This document shows positions 49,881 through 60,379 of a stretch of DNA of 64,000 nucleotides, piece by piece (position 1 is the stretch's first letter; every line of letters begins with the position of its first letter). The position numbers and the translations under genes are program-made. Source of the DNA: Phoronis australis (Eukaryota; Phoronida; Phoronidae); assembly GCA_002633005.1 (NCBI GenBank), contig NMRA01000410.1:151977-215976 (forward strand). The letters are read 5' to 3'. The notes beneath the pieces were generated by a model. The model was given only the letters and a program-made list of their open reading frames with translations. It made no database searches and was not told where the DNA came from.

Positions 49881-52350
49881 ATGACCAAGATGTGTTCGTT
49901 CAAGATCTATGTGGGTTTGATAGTGATCGCGTGTTTGGTGATTTTCCCATCTGCCTCAGATGAGACTTTTGATGAGTCCGGTTCAGGCCAGCAGTCAGCC
50001 CAGAACACCACACTTTTGCCAATGGTAATTTGTCAATCCGTTTCCTACAAATTGAATTTTGTTAATCCATTTTTCTAAATATTAAATTTTGTTGGGCCTA
50101 CGTTAGATGAATGGTAATTAGATTTGCAATACCACGTGGAGTATATTTCTAGCTGGTGCCATATGATGTCGCTTTTTGTATAGTCACAAGGCAACGTTTA
50201 TCTTCATCGAAAACAAAAAAGTAAAAATTGACATGCACTTTCAAAGACTTTCTAGGGTCTTGTTCATAAACTTGATGGAAATTTGGTCTGATATTGAGCG
50301 CGTGATCCCTGAGGAAGAATTTCATTGTTTGCCTGTGTTCTTTCGTTTGATTTGATGTTTCACTAAATTTTCAGAGTCTTGTCGATGAAATGCTACATAA
50401 GTTCAAGAGAGATCCGGCTGTAATTATTTGAATAGCTGTATCAATGTCTCAGTAAATATCGTGAAACGATCACGTAGCAACATGAAGTTATCAACTACAC
50501 GTATTTGCGAATAAACTCTCTCGACCTTTCGATGAAAATGATATAGATCTGTTAAAGCTTCTATGCTCAATAAAAACAAAAATCGAAACAGGCCTTTTAG
50601 CCTCTTTAAATCGGTATCATAATATTCCTTATCGTGATATTATGTTTTACTTTCCGTTACCAACAACACCATCGAAACCGTCAGCGACTCAAGAAAACGT
50701 TATCAAAATTTATTGAGGTTGGCTAATCTTAAACTTGCGAATCAGAAAATTGCTCATATACGCATTAACCATGACCTGAGTATGAGAGTGAAAGGCCTCA
50801 TTCGGTTTTCGTTTTTAGCCAGCAAAACAAGCCGAAATGCAGCTTTAGTGGTCGGAATTGACTCAATAGATAGTTATGAACTACCATCCTACGATTCACT
50901 ATGGGTAGTTCTGCCGTTGCGCACGATAGCTTTTAGAGAAATGTTGTCATTTTGATTTCCAACGATCAACAGCTTAAAAGCTGACGGTAAAGTTGGGAAA
51001 ATTGTACTTCCAGCCTTTTCCGAATCGAGCTTTGAGATTAATAATGCAAATGGACAGAAGTTTTTAACTCGGTTATTTCATTCTGTTATTATTTAAAACT
51101 TTTGACAAGTTGAGGTCCTTGTAAAAGAACGCCATCTTTCTTTTGTGACAGCTAGCGTTTTGTTCCCCAGCTAGGGTCGCAATTAAGACACTGTTGCTGG
51201 ACCTAAACAAGTTTTTTAAACGGTTTTATTCCGTAATGTCCGAACATTTGTGTATGTTGGCAGCAAAGAGCGCGTAATTCTCGAATGTATTTATAAGCTT
51301 GTGCATCGTTTAATGTCGTAATCGAACATTTCAAAAAGTTGTTATGTCCTAAACCAAGCTATAAAACGTCTTCAAGTTGACGAATACCAAAATGTATTAT
51401 TTTGAACTGAAACATGGTATCGTGGTTTTTTCTGCTTCTATTTTTGCTCCGCCATATTTCTATAAACATGAACAAAGCAGCTGTAGTTATCTAAAATGTT
51501 TAATTTGTGTTAAGGGAAAACAAATATATTTCGGTAATTTAGAATATTAAAAGTTGCTTCATGACATTTGCAAATACTGGAGGAAATATTTTCCCGCGGC
51601 AGCAAAATGTCGGGCATAGTTGAAGTCCTTGAGATTGAATTGTCACTGTATCCTTTTCTCTTTGAACTCACGAAAACCCTGATGGGTCTGACCGAAAGCC
51701 CAAATTTTCTTTGAGTTAACAAAGTTTTCATATCAAACGAATCGAGAATGTGTTGGTTACCTTATGGAATAATGTCTCGCGGGATATTACTTCATCTACG
51801 TCACTCTCGTTACGTTTTGTTTATGTACAATAACGTGGAATAAAAATAAATCTTCGTCGTCAAACAATTTCGGCTTGGCTGGATCTTGGCAACATTTATT
51901 GGTTCGCTACGTTTTTATAAGGTGCAAAAGTAATTAAAAGCGTTGACATCTATTATTTTATATCGCCATTTGATGACATCAAAAGCGTACGCACACAGTA
52001 AGTTCCAACACCGCGAACTATTACGTACAGTTTGTACGCTCGTGAAAATGGCGATATTTGTGAACTGGGCTTGCCCTGAAGACAGGGCTACGTGATGCCA
52101 ATTTTTCGTGATCTTATACTGTATTTTGATGGTAGAAAATGGACAACTTTGAAGCCATTTTGTTATCGTTGCTGATTTCATGTTCCGCTTCTAAGTAATT
52201 TCGCTGCTATTGTTTTATGTTCATGTGTTTTTTCATGATTTTTTCTGACAGACCACAGTGGCGCCTACAACCAGCGGTTCTGAGGAAGTTGTGGCTCATA
52301 TCTACTTGATAGTCGGCTGGCTTCTTGGAGCATGGGCGTTACGACAGTAA
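49881..52350 (+). CDS. Small secreted, probably GPI-anchored mini-protein with SGSG site
   Basis: Two exons, 49881-50024 and 52252-52350 (donor CCAATG|GTAATT, acceptor TTTTCTGACAG, phase 0), encode 80 residues. Residues 1 to about 26 are a signal peptide (basic start, core VGLIVIACLVIF, small residues PSAS). The mature part is only about 35 residues. It has an acidic stretch DETFDESGSGQQ, a glycosaminoglycan-type Ser-Gly pair next to acidic residues, followed by the N-glycosylation sequon NTT and a TTVAPTTSGSEE linker. The C-terminus is hydrophobic (HIYLIVGWLLGAWALRQ) with almost no tail, which fits a GPI-attachment signal; a short membrane anchor is the alternative. The plan recalls CD52 and CD24, but no homology is claimed. 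ATG at 49890 is an alternative start. Confidence 0.62.
50025..52251 (+). other. Intron of the mini-protein gene
   Basis: A 2.2-kb intron between GTAATT and TTCTGACAG. No further exon, structured repeat or RNA gene was recognised in it. Confidence 0.6.
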
Positions 52351-53157
52351 AGTTGGCATGCGCAGGACCGAACGGTAACTGTATTTTGGTCACTGTAATG
52401 TCAGCATTCGCACCAGGGGTGCGTTCTGTAAAAACATTTCTAGCCAGAAAAGCAAGATGACACAAATCCACGCAAAAGTATCAAGCTACTTTCGTGAGTT
52501 TGCTAGGAACCTTATTACGGTAACCTCGCAAAATGGCAGGCACTGAAGCGATTGGTCGGAATGTTGAGTTATGGGATGGAGTTCATGAAGTATGAGGCAT
52601 AATCCACTGTTTCTGTTATATGAGGGAAGATGTGCTGCAGGCTAAGTGCATAGCTACTGTCTTGGGTCCACGCGAACACCCCCAGACGTCTATGTTTGAA
52701 ATGACCCCTGGTGAGAGAGAAGGAAACGGAGAAGGAAAGCGGGAAGGAAGGCTTCATTTTCCTTCAACTTCTACAAATAACACAGAAAAGTATAAAAAAA
52801 AAATAATGAGATCAGGATGAGAATGTTTCCTCCAAATACCTGTTTTCTATGAAGGCGGACTTTTGAGTATATGTATATAAATACTTGTAACTAAGTTCTG
52901 TGTAGTTAACTAAAACCAAAAATCGGTAACTTTGTTGGGAGATACGGTAATCAGTAGAGAACATTTTCATACAAAGTAATAGATAATATAAAGAAGTAAG
53001 TATACGGGCAAACAAGATCACATATAAATACTGGTTAACTATTATACAGATGTAACAGATAGGCGCAAAACAATTTTCGCTATCTTGGCCAATAATGTAT
53101 TTTTTACATTATGAAGTAAAAGCCGTAGAAAGACTGGGTTAGCCAGTACTCGGGTAA
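52351..53157. other. 3' flank of the mini-protein gene
   Basis: Presumably 3' UTR. The segment around 52530-52575 (AAAATGGCAGGCACTGAAGCG..GGAATGTTGAGTTATGG) matches the short repeats near 2130-2180 and 2256-2310. No gene is seen. Confidence 0.5.
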
Positions 53158-53478
53158 GGACTTAAATTGAATACTTAATAAGGTATTGCCCAGACAATGC
53201 CACACTCGCAAATTCAATAATCGGTCCATCCTATATATGTATATATAGGGTATACCACTGATGTCATTCTTTTGAGTGGTCTATCCTATATATATAGGAT
53301 ATACCACTGACGTTAATCGTTTGAGTGGTCTATCCTATATATATATATAGGATAGACCACTCAAACGAATGACGCTAGTGGTATACCCTATATATATATA
53401 TAGGATAGACCGATTAATGAATTTGCAAGTGTGGCATTGTCTGGGAATTACCTTATTAAGTATTCAATTTAAGTCCTT
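53158..53478. mobile_element. Nested AT-rich foldback element, about 320 bp
   Basis: Outer arms pair AAGGACTTAAATTGAATACT (left) with AGTATTCAATTTAAGTCCTT (right). Inside, GAGTGGTCTATCCTATATAT and its reverse complement, together with TATACCACTGA-type strings, recur several times around TATATA cores. The result is palindromes within a palindrome, characteristic of a MITE that has inserted into or recombined with copies of itself. Confidence 0.75.
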
Positions 53479-53489
53479 TTTTCGAAGCT

Positions 53490-53830
53490 CATTTATTTGA
53501 GAAAAGCTCATTTCAAATGAGAAGGTGTTGTTAGTTTTAAAACCACATTCGGCTTGTTTCGGCCTATTTATGCCATAGAAATCTAATGTTTGGAGAAGGT
53601 TAGTGTGGTCTATATTGTCAAAAGCATTACTTAAATCCACAAATACGGATAAAAAGTTTAAGGCAAAATATAATTAAGAATAGACTTTGTAAACAAATTC
53701 AAGTAGTACTAACTCAGTTCAATGCTGAAGTCTAAAACCAACTTGATGCATATAAAAAGATTGCTATTTTCAGGGTATTCACGTAACTTTTGTTGAACCT
53801 TTAATAGTGAATTCCCTTGATCCTTACCCT
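53490..53830 (-). pseudogene. Decayed non-LTR retrotransposon reverse transcriptase fragment (CR1/L2-like)
   Basis: Reading on the minus strand gives HQVGFRLQH-stop-TELVLLEF, then LSVFVDLSNAFDNIDHTN and LLQTLDFYGI in the same frame. This is the typical order of non-LTR reverse transcriptase motifs: GFR..HST, the first catalytic Asp in V.VDLSKAFD..DH, then LL..L..YGI. Two in-frame stops and the absence of the downstream Y/FxDD motif show it is dead. A preceding LLKVQQKLREYP fits the same family. Confidence 0.7.
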
Positions 53831-54118
53831 AAAGCTATGAAATCTCTGAATCTGTCATAAGCATTATTTATGCAAGGAAAGTGTTCCTTAACAAATATAT
53901 CACGTGGTCTTCATGCCGTTGTTAGTGATCTGTAGATGTTTAACGTGTGAATAATTCTGTTGCTCTGAGGTCGTATCAACGAATGCAACGCATGAGATCT
54001 AAAAACACCTTATCGCTCCATACTAGCCCAGGTCTCCGCTTGAAGCGACCCCTGGTAGAGACTGGTACGTTGCATTACATATCATAGACCAATGACATCA
54101 ATTAAGGAATCTATATAT

Positions 54119-54163
54119 GTGTGTGTGTGTGTGTGTCTGTGTGTGTCTGTGTGTGTGTGTGTA
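54119..54163. repeat. (TG)n microsatellite with TC interruptions
   Basis: Mostly TG dinucleotides with two CTG interruptions; frames across it are repeat-derived. Confidence 0.95.
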
Positions 54164-54404
54164 TAACTCATTGTCGTAGACAACAAATTTGCATCCCCAA
54201 TATTTCCATATGAAATCCCTAAAGAGGCATCACCGTTGGCAGACGACTTACTTGCCGGAAAACTGTAATTTAAACCAAGCAACACTACTAAATACTGACT
54301 TCTCGGACAATAGTGTTGGTCCTACCTTGTGCGTACGATCACATATTTTGCCTACTCGAAAATACAGAGTTGGTGGTCCATGTTTTTAACGATTTACTGT
54401 GTTC

Positions 54405-54860
54405 TTTTGTAGGTGCCTCAACCATGAATAACTTATTCTGATGTTCTGGAAATGATGTCGTGACGATAGAGGGCACCGCTGTTTATGCCGTTTCAATAAG
54501 CCCGCGAAAGTTACTTCATGTGCTATGTTTTCAGGCAGAATGATGTGTCATTTAGCAACTTGGATAGTATTGATAATTCTATGTTATAGAAAAGCGTGTT
54601 GAAGCACAAATAATGGGACTACACTATGATATTTTTGAAGTCGTAATCTTTATATATTGGTGGACATACAACTAAATGAAAATTAAGCACATGCAACAAT
54701 TCGAAATTTTGTGCACCCTTTTCAATTTCATTTCTGTTTCCATCTTGAAGTTTGGAAGTTTTAGCACCATGGGAATTTTAGTTGAATATATGTAATAACT
54801 TGCTAATAGAGGGTCTTTGTTTATTTCTGTTGAATTTGTTTAGTTTTAAGTTTATGTAGG
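54405..54860 (+). repeat. Terminal-exon-like dispersed repeat, copy A (degenerate)
   Basis: Matches the reverse complement of about 59860-60385 over roughly 450 bases. It starts with an acceptor-like GTTCTTTTGTAG, then codes L-M-F-W-K-stop (54438-54455) like the other copy, followed by shared 3' sequence (GATAGAGGGCACC, ACTTGCTAATAGAGGG). Here the coding part is shortened and has an earlier in-frame TAA, so it is likely a dead duplicate. Confidence 0.5.
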
Positions 54861-55699
54861 ATCCAAGAAAAATCTCTAATTTTAGCCAACTTTGGACCAT
54901 TGTATCTCAGAAATGGGTAATCGGATTCACATGAAATTTTCAGATAATATGCTTTATACACTTATCTTACCAAAGCGGTGATGATAATACACTTTTGCAT
55001 GAGGTGCTATCAAAAATATGACTTACATGATTTTTGTGAAAAAATTAATCTTGAAAAAATGAAAATGAGAGGAACGTTTACAAAACTGTAACAGAGTTTT
55101 TGAAATTTCATCTCAAACATACAAAATTGGGTCATGTTATTGATCCTGTTGTTCTGATCATGTAGTTTTCGATGAATTTTCCTTAAATGGCAAGGTCACG
55201 TGACCTAATCAATGGTAGTTTGATATAAAGTTACAAAAAATAAAATTCCACGGAAATTCTTATCTCAGTAATAATATACTTTTCCTGAACTAAAATCTAA
55301 TTTTATAGTGTTGTAGATATTTGGGTAAATGTAGTCTTGATAAGTTACCTATAACCTCAGAATAAAAATGTTTTCTTGACTTCAGTGACTTTTTATTTTG
55401 AGTTTGTCTGATTTTTTAGTTCAGAAGACGAAAAACGAAGTTCGAGCAGTTGATTTGTTTCACTTTTTGGAGACTGGGGTTCAGTAGAACTCAAGGGATT
55501 TGGTCGTCCTGATGACTTGAAGTGACACAATCGGTGACAATGAATTAACAAATACGCAAAATGCGAAATGTAGAACCGAAAGACAGAAATCACTCCAACT
55601 GTTTTCAGGACTTTTTCATCAAAAATACAGGCATAAAGGTGTTTTCCTTTGCTTTCATTTTCGAAAAATTGGCAATACCAGAGACCCTCGGGTGTTGAG

Positions 55700-55935
55700 C
55701 CACGTGACATTCAGGTAAGGTCTTGCTCGCAAACTCACTTAAAAGGGACAGTAAACCCAATTTTGGCCCATTAAAAGATATTAACAAGGACTTTAAAATC
55801 TTGGTCTCCAAAATAAAACAATGATCTGTAATGCTCGTCAACAAACTTTGAAAACTCCTTACAAAGTCTGTTAAACGGTCAAGGGTGACCTGCGCTTGCG
55901 GCGAGTCGAACGACCATCTACCAAGAACCATGATA
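55700..55935. other. Repeat-like sequence with 'gggacagtaaaccc'
   Basis: The phrase AAAGGGACAGTAAACCCAAT, followed by a run rich in ATTAACAAGGACTTT, looks like a short interspersed element. The overlapping minus-strand frames here (55393-55710, 55605-55931) are not recognised and are not called as genes. Confidence 0.25.
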
Positions 55936-56999
55936 TACTGAGCATTATCTTTTTAATAGGGGACTTGTTCATATTGGCCCTCTCTAGCTTAATGAGAGCA
56001 CGAACGTTACTTCAGCTTGATCCCAACTCAGATGTGGAGAACAGAAATTCAATTACTACATAGTGTTCAGAAATATAAAAGCAGAGAAATAAATTCCTCT
56101 GCCAAGCCCTCCCATTGTTTGATTAGTTAAAGTTCAGTAATTTATTTCAGCTTTCTGCCACCGGCTTGGATCGAAATTCCCCCTCTTTATCAGCTACGTC
56201 CTTGCTCATCAATTGATGTTTCAAAATAGTTGTCTTCTTCGTAAGACATTGGTACCTCCCACCGCACAGCAGTGGAAATTTTCCGGCATTATAATAGCAG
56301 AAAACGTGTTGAAAAGGTGTTTATACAAGTAGGATGAAACCTTCCATCCGCATTACATAGATCTGTAGATGGCGCTGAATGCCTGTCCACCAAAGACCTG
56401 ATAACCATCTGGCGGGTTAGTGAATTTCAATATGGAGCGGCGATTTCAAGAACCAGCTATTGAATCCTTCATTCATTACTCAAGTAAGACGACAATCTTC
56501 AATTTGCAGGGGATAGAACCTGCTTTTAACTCGTCATGTAATTTACACAGAGTTGATGTCCAACAATACATCTACCCTAAAAAATAAATAATTTGACCGT
56601 AATACGACTATCAAATTACACGGTTTTCAAAACGGATTTGGACATTTAGGAAAGCAAGTATAGTGTAATTAAGGCGAATATCCGAGATTTTTTTAAAAGT
56701 ATTTTTCACGAAAATAAACAATTACATGAAACAACAACTAAACACACACGCGCGCGCGCTTCAAAATAATAGGCAAACGCGATTTGATTTTTTACTACTC
56801 CTTCAAATGATTAACATAACAAGAATTTCCCTAAAGACTGCATTACGGGGTTTCAGATTTCTCAATAGGAAACTGCTTCTTATGGTGGTATAGTTTTAAA
56901 GGTAATATGGCTAATATACTACTGACCTCTTCAAAACAGGTCAAAATATGCAGTCAATAACACATCTTTGTGTAAGTTTAAATTACCATGTGCATCTAT

Positions 57000-57680
57000 G
57001 TTGGTTATTAACCTCTGAACGTCCTCGTACTAGTTTTATATTTTCATAATTTGGAAAAATCTTTCTATGAATACAATAACATTTAAATGTTCTCACATGA
57101 GGAAGTAATAAAAGTTTATGGAAGAACGTAGGTTTGCTAAATTTGTTGCCTGGAATAATAACCAATCAAACTCTATTCTACATCAGGAGGCGAGGCAATT
57201 TTAAAAAGCGTGACATTTCTTGCACGCAGAGTATCAATCTGATTTGGTTTGAAAATTTTTATACAGTTTGACTTGGAAGTTACGATATTTGGAGCCTGCA
57301 ATTTGATCGCTCGTCTCAAGGCAACATCACATATTCAATTTAATAACTTATATCTTTCCTGTAGGACTTAAAAAGCCTCTTTCAAAAATAATGCCTGCCT
57401 CATAGAAACAGTTAAAATAGAGTTTTTCCATTTATTTATATGTATTTGTTGTTCCCAATCACCTCGTTAACAATTGATAGGTCCAAATGCAATATTACTT
57501 CTTCCCATGCTATTAGAATATCATGGTAGAAGGTATTGTGGTTTTCTAAAGATAACAGCTGATAATTAGAGTTTAATTTGAAAACTGAAATACTCACACT
57601 TTTTAAAAATGAAGTTTTGAAAGGCTTCCCACTCAGTTTTGTTCCCATCCTGTAAACGCTTAACCCACATCACTATTGGC
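57000..57680 (-). pseudogene. Decayed LINE ORF2 C-terminal region (L1/Tx1-like)
   Basis: On the minus strand, RLQDGNKTEWEAF shifts frame into VFKLNSNYQLLSL, then FYHDILIAWEEV, then NEVIGNNKYI-stop-INGKTLF. The order W..F..., F..N..., FY.d.L.aW and WNN..I.i.gK.lf is characteristic of the region after the reverse transcriptase in L1 and Tx1 LINEs. Stops and a frameshift show it is inactive. Confidence 0.5.
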
Positions 57681-58023
57681 GTCAGGAAATGCCAAACCAC
57701 TGTATTCATGGGTATTTACAGTCACTTTTTGTCAAACTTTCGGGGTCTGTTTTGCAGTAATTGTATTAAAGTGATTAAAATCTTCAATTTCATATCAAAA
57801 ACACTATTAGCTGATCACGATGTACGAGCATTTATTGGTCGAAACATACTATGTAAAATTGGGACAACTAATCGCTGCACTAGTCGTCCTCCATTGTTTT
57901 TAAGTCGTCAGATATAGCCCAGTTCGCTCTCCCGTTTTTATGATATAAAAAGGAATGTCGAGGCGTAGTGTTTGTAGCAACTCAGGATCTGACCACGCAG
58001 TGATTAACTTCATTTTCCCTCAG

Positions 58024-58086
58024 GATATCGGAGAAGAGCAATATGGCACAAGTATGTACAAGAAACTCGAGTGTTGGTGGACATGA
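58024..58086 (+). other. Candidate short terminal coding exon, unrecognised
   Basis: Acceptor CATTTTCCCTCAG precedes a frame reading DIGEEQYGTSMYKKLECWWT and a TGA. No upstream exon was found. The nucleotide sequence matches part of the minus strand at 32022-32085 (ATGGCACAA.T.TGTACAA.AAACTCG), which also encodes DI.E..GT..Y.KL.C before a stop. A repeat-derived or duplicated exon is possible. Confidence 0.22.
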
Positions 58087-59379
58087 AACAATGACGCTGG
58101 TTACGTTCTTACATCACAATCACGTCGGTGGAGCTAAGAGATTTCCCATTGAAGTCTATTTTCTTCTATTTTTTTGTTTTTGGATCTTGAAATCGGGATT
58201 GTTATATGCAGCGCTAAAAACAGGTGTAGTCACTTGTCAAAATAAGGTAAATGGTTGCTCTATTTTCGCTATTTAAACTTAAATTATTTCATACACCGGA
58301 TGCGCCTTCTGTCGTAGCAGAATAAAACAATGAATAAAAATAACCACGGGGAATCCCAAATGACGAAGGAATCCCGTAAGAGGTTTGAAAGAACTGCAGG
58401 GAGAACAAGTCCAGGATCTCTGTTCAAACTTGGTCTGTGGACTTGAATCTCAGAGAGGCCTGGAACGCAATAAGCAAACCAGAAAATGGTTCTCTGACAC
58501 CGAAACATAATTCAATCTGCTCACCATGTGTTTTTAGGGTTTGTTCGTAAAGATTTTTCATATGTTTTGATATCAAAGCATGTGCTTTTAGTTTCAAATT
58601 TTAAAAACGCGATCTGTCAACTGCTCGTCTCTTCGTCTATTTTTCTCCCACAAGGCAAAGCAAGTCTCCTCATTTGGCATGGCAAGACATAGACGTAGCA
58701 CATTTCTCCGATATGGAAATATGACCTTTAACATTAAGTGACTTCAAGCAACTGACAGACAGCATAGGCGCATTCATCATAAGTGGGAAGGACATTAGAA
58801 ACTCTGTGGTAACCACAAAATTTTTCCATTGCGCGTAAATTCAATAACCGTGAATTTTGTGTTTTTTTTCTGTAAATTTCCTCACAGGGGAAAGTGAACT
58901 ATTCTGTACTAGATGTTGCAAGATGGTACTTTCGCAAGGAATTATTTAAAAGATATTTTTGACGAGTTTTCGCGTTCCATGTCACTTCAATAGGCATCCG
59001 TACCCTGCACTTCCAGTTATCTGGGTGTAGACTTAATATCCTGAAATCCTCAATAGAGGAAGCACCCTGTGGTGAACCATTATTCAAATGGAAGTCTGCA
59101 ATAAACATAGTCTCGTAATAAGGAGTGTTTCCACATGCTCAACTGCTGTCAATGGGACGAACAGGAGTGGGATTCGTTTTGTGTATTTTCGACAAACCAT
59201 ATAAGACTTGAACGGTGGACTTACTCGGAGGAAGTAATTAGATGTCTCAAAATGTTCGTTGTTATATATAACCTTCCTAGTTTCAATACAAAAGACATGA
59301 AAGTTAGAAGGCTCGAATTTAGGTTGTTAATTAAATTTTATCCACATAAACTAGTTTTGTAAAGAATCAGATGGGTGCG

Positions 59380-59560
59380 TGATGATACGGTGGGATTGCG
59401 TGCGCGAGTGATTGTATGAAGGATACTGCGTCATTGCGCGCGAGTGTGTGAATGATACTGTGTGATTGCTTGCGCGAGTTCGTGTGTGAATGATTTTCTG
59501 ATTCATACTTCTGTGACATACTGTGAGATTCATTGGATGAGTGAGTGTGTGAATGATATT
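59380..59560. repeat. Degenerate minisatellite of about 40-base units
   Basis: Recurring phrases GATTGCGTGCGCGAGTG, CATTGCGCGCGAGTGTGTG and GATTGCTTGCGCGAGTTCG alternate with GTGAATGATACTGTG-type strings. The minus-strand frame rich in Ser-His-Thr-Arg across it is a product of the repeat. Confidence 0.75.
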
Positions 59561-59859
59561 AATTTCTGTTTCATGTTTCCAATTTTTATAATTTGAAATG
59601 TTTAATTTCCATTAAATGTACCGGAAACTGAAAAAAGATCTGTTCTGTGTAGATGAAATTTGATTACCAGCTCTCTGATCTCAACACCAGAAGAACAGTG
59701 GCCTTATTCTTGTCCTTTTGCAAATAGCATTGATGTGTCACCAATCCTGACCAATATTTCATAAAAATTACGAAATATTGAAAAGCAGGCCAACCAAATA
59801 TGCACAAGTTTTGCTAAGCCCTAGTCTCTAAAAGATTAAAAAAAAATATTTGTTCGGAC

Positions 59860-60379
59860 TTGATTTTTGTCGTCCTCTAAACAAAATCAATACAAACTCA
59901 AAATAATAGAACTCATGGATGCCAAGAAAACACATTTTATTAAAAAAATATCAACGAATTTAAGAGATTCAGAAGCAGGCCCTCTATTAGCAAGTTTTTA
60001 CATCTATTAAAGTGCAAAAAATCCAATCTTCAAGAAGATTACTGAAGCAAAATACAATGAAAAAAGGATGAAATCTCCGCATGTGTATTCAATATGATGA
60101 ATGGTATTTTATAAAGTTTACTGCTTCAAAAAATAACCAAAGTGTAGTCGCACGATTTGTCCGAAAAGTTGGATTTACCAATGCTATCCACATTATTCAG
60201 TCTGAAAGAAAAATAGCACATGGTAGGAAATGACTTTTAAGAATAAAGTTATACACGCGGACTAACTAAAAAAAACACGCATCTTAAAGCAGTGGTGCCC
60301 TGTATTGTCACGAAATCATTTCCAGAACATCGGAATACGTTCTTTGTAGTTGCTGAAGTCAATCGTAACATCCGGGTAC
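59860..60379 (-). repeat. Terminal-exon-like dispersed repeat, copy B, with a 21-codon end
   Basis: On the minus strand an acceptor (GTTCTATTTGTAG) is followed from 60379 by a frame reading YPDVTIDFSNYKERIPMFWK and TGA at 60318-60316. The 3' flank is shared with 54405-54860 in inverted orientation. The peptide looks like a genuine protein C-terminus, but no upstream exon with matching phase was found. It may be the last exon of an unrecognised minus-strand gene, with the other copy a dead duplicate. Confidence 0.4.

Noticed and set aside
55393-55931. Two overlapping minus-strand frames of 105 and 108 codons
   Set aside because: They overlap in different frames and include a repeat-like 'gggacagtaaaccc' segment; no recognisable domain.
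59351-59533. 60-codon minus-strand frame rich in Ser, His, Thr and Arg
   Set aside because: Arises from the degenerate minisatellite at 59380-59560.
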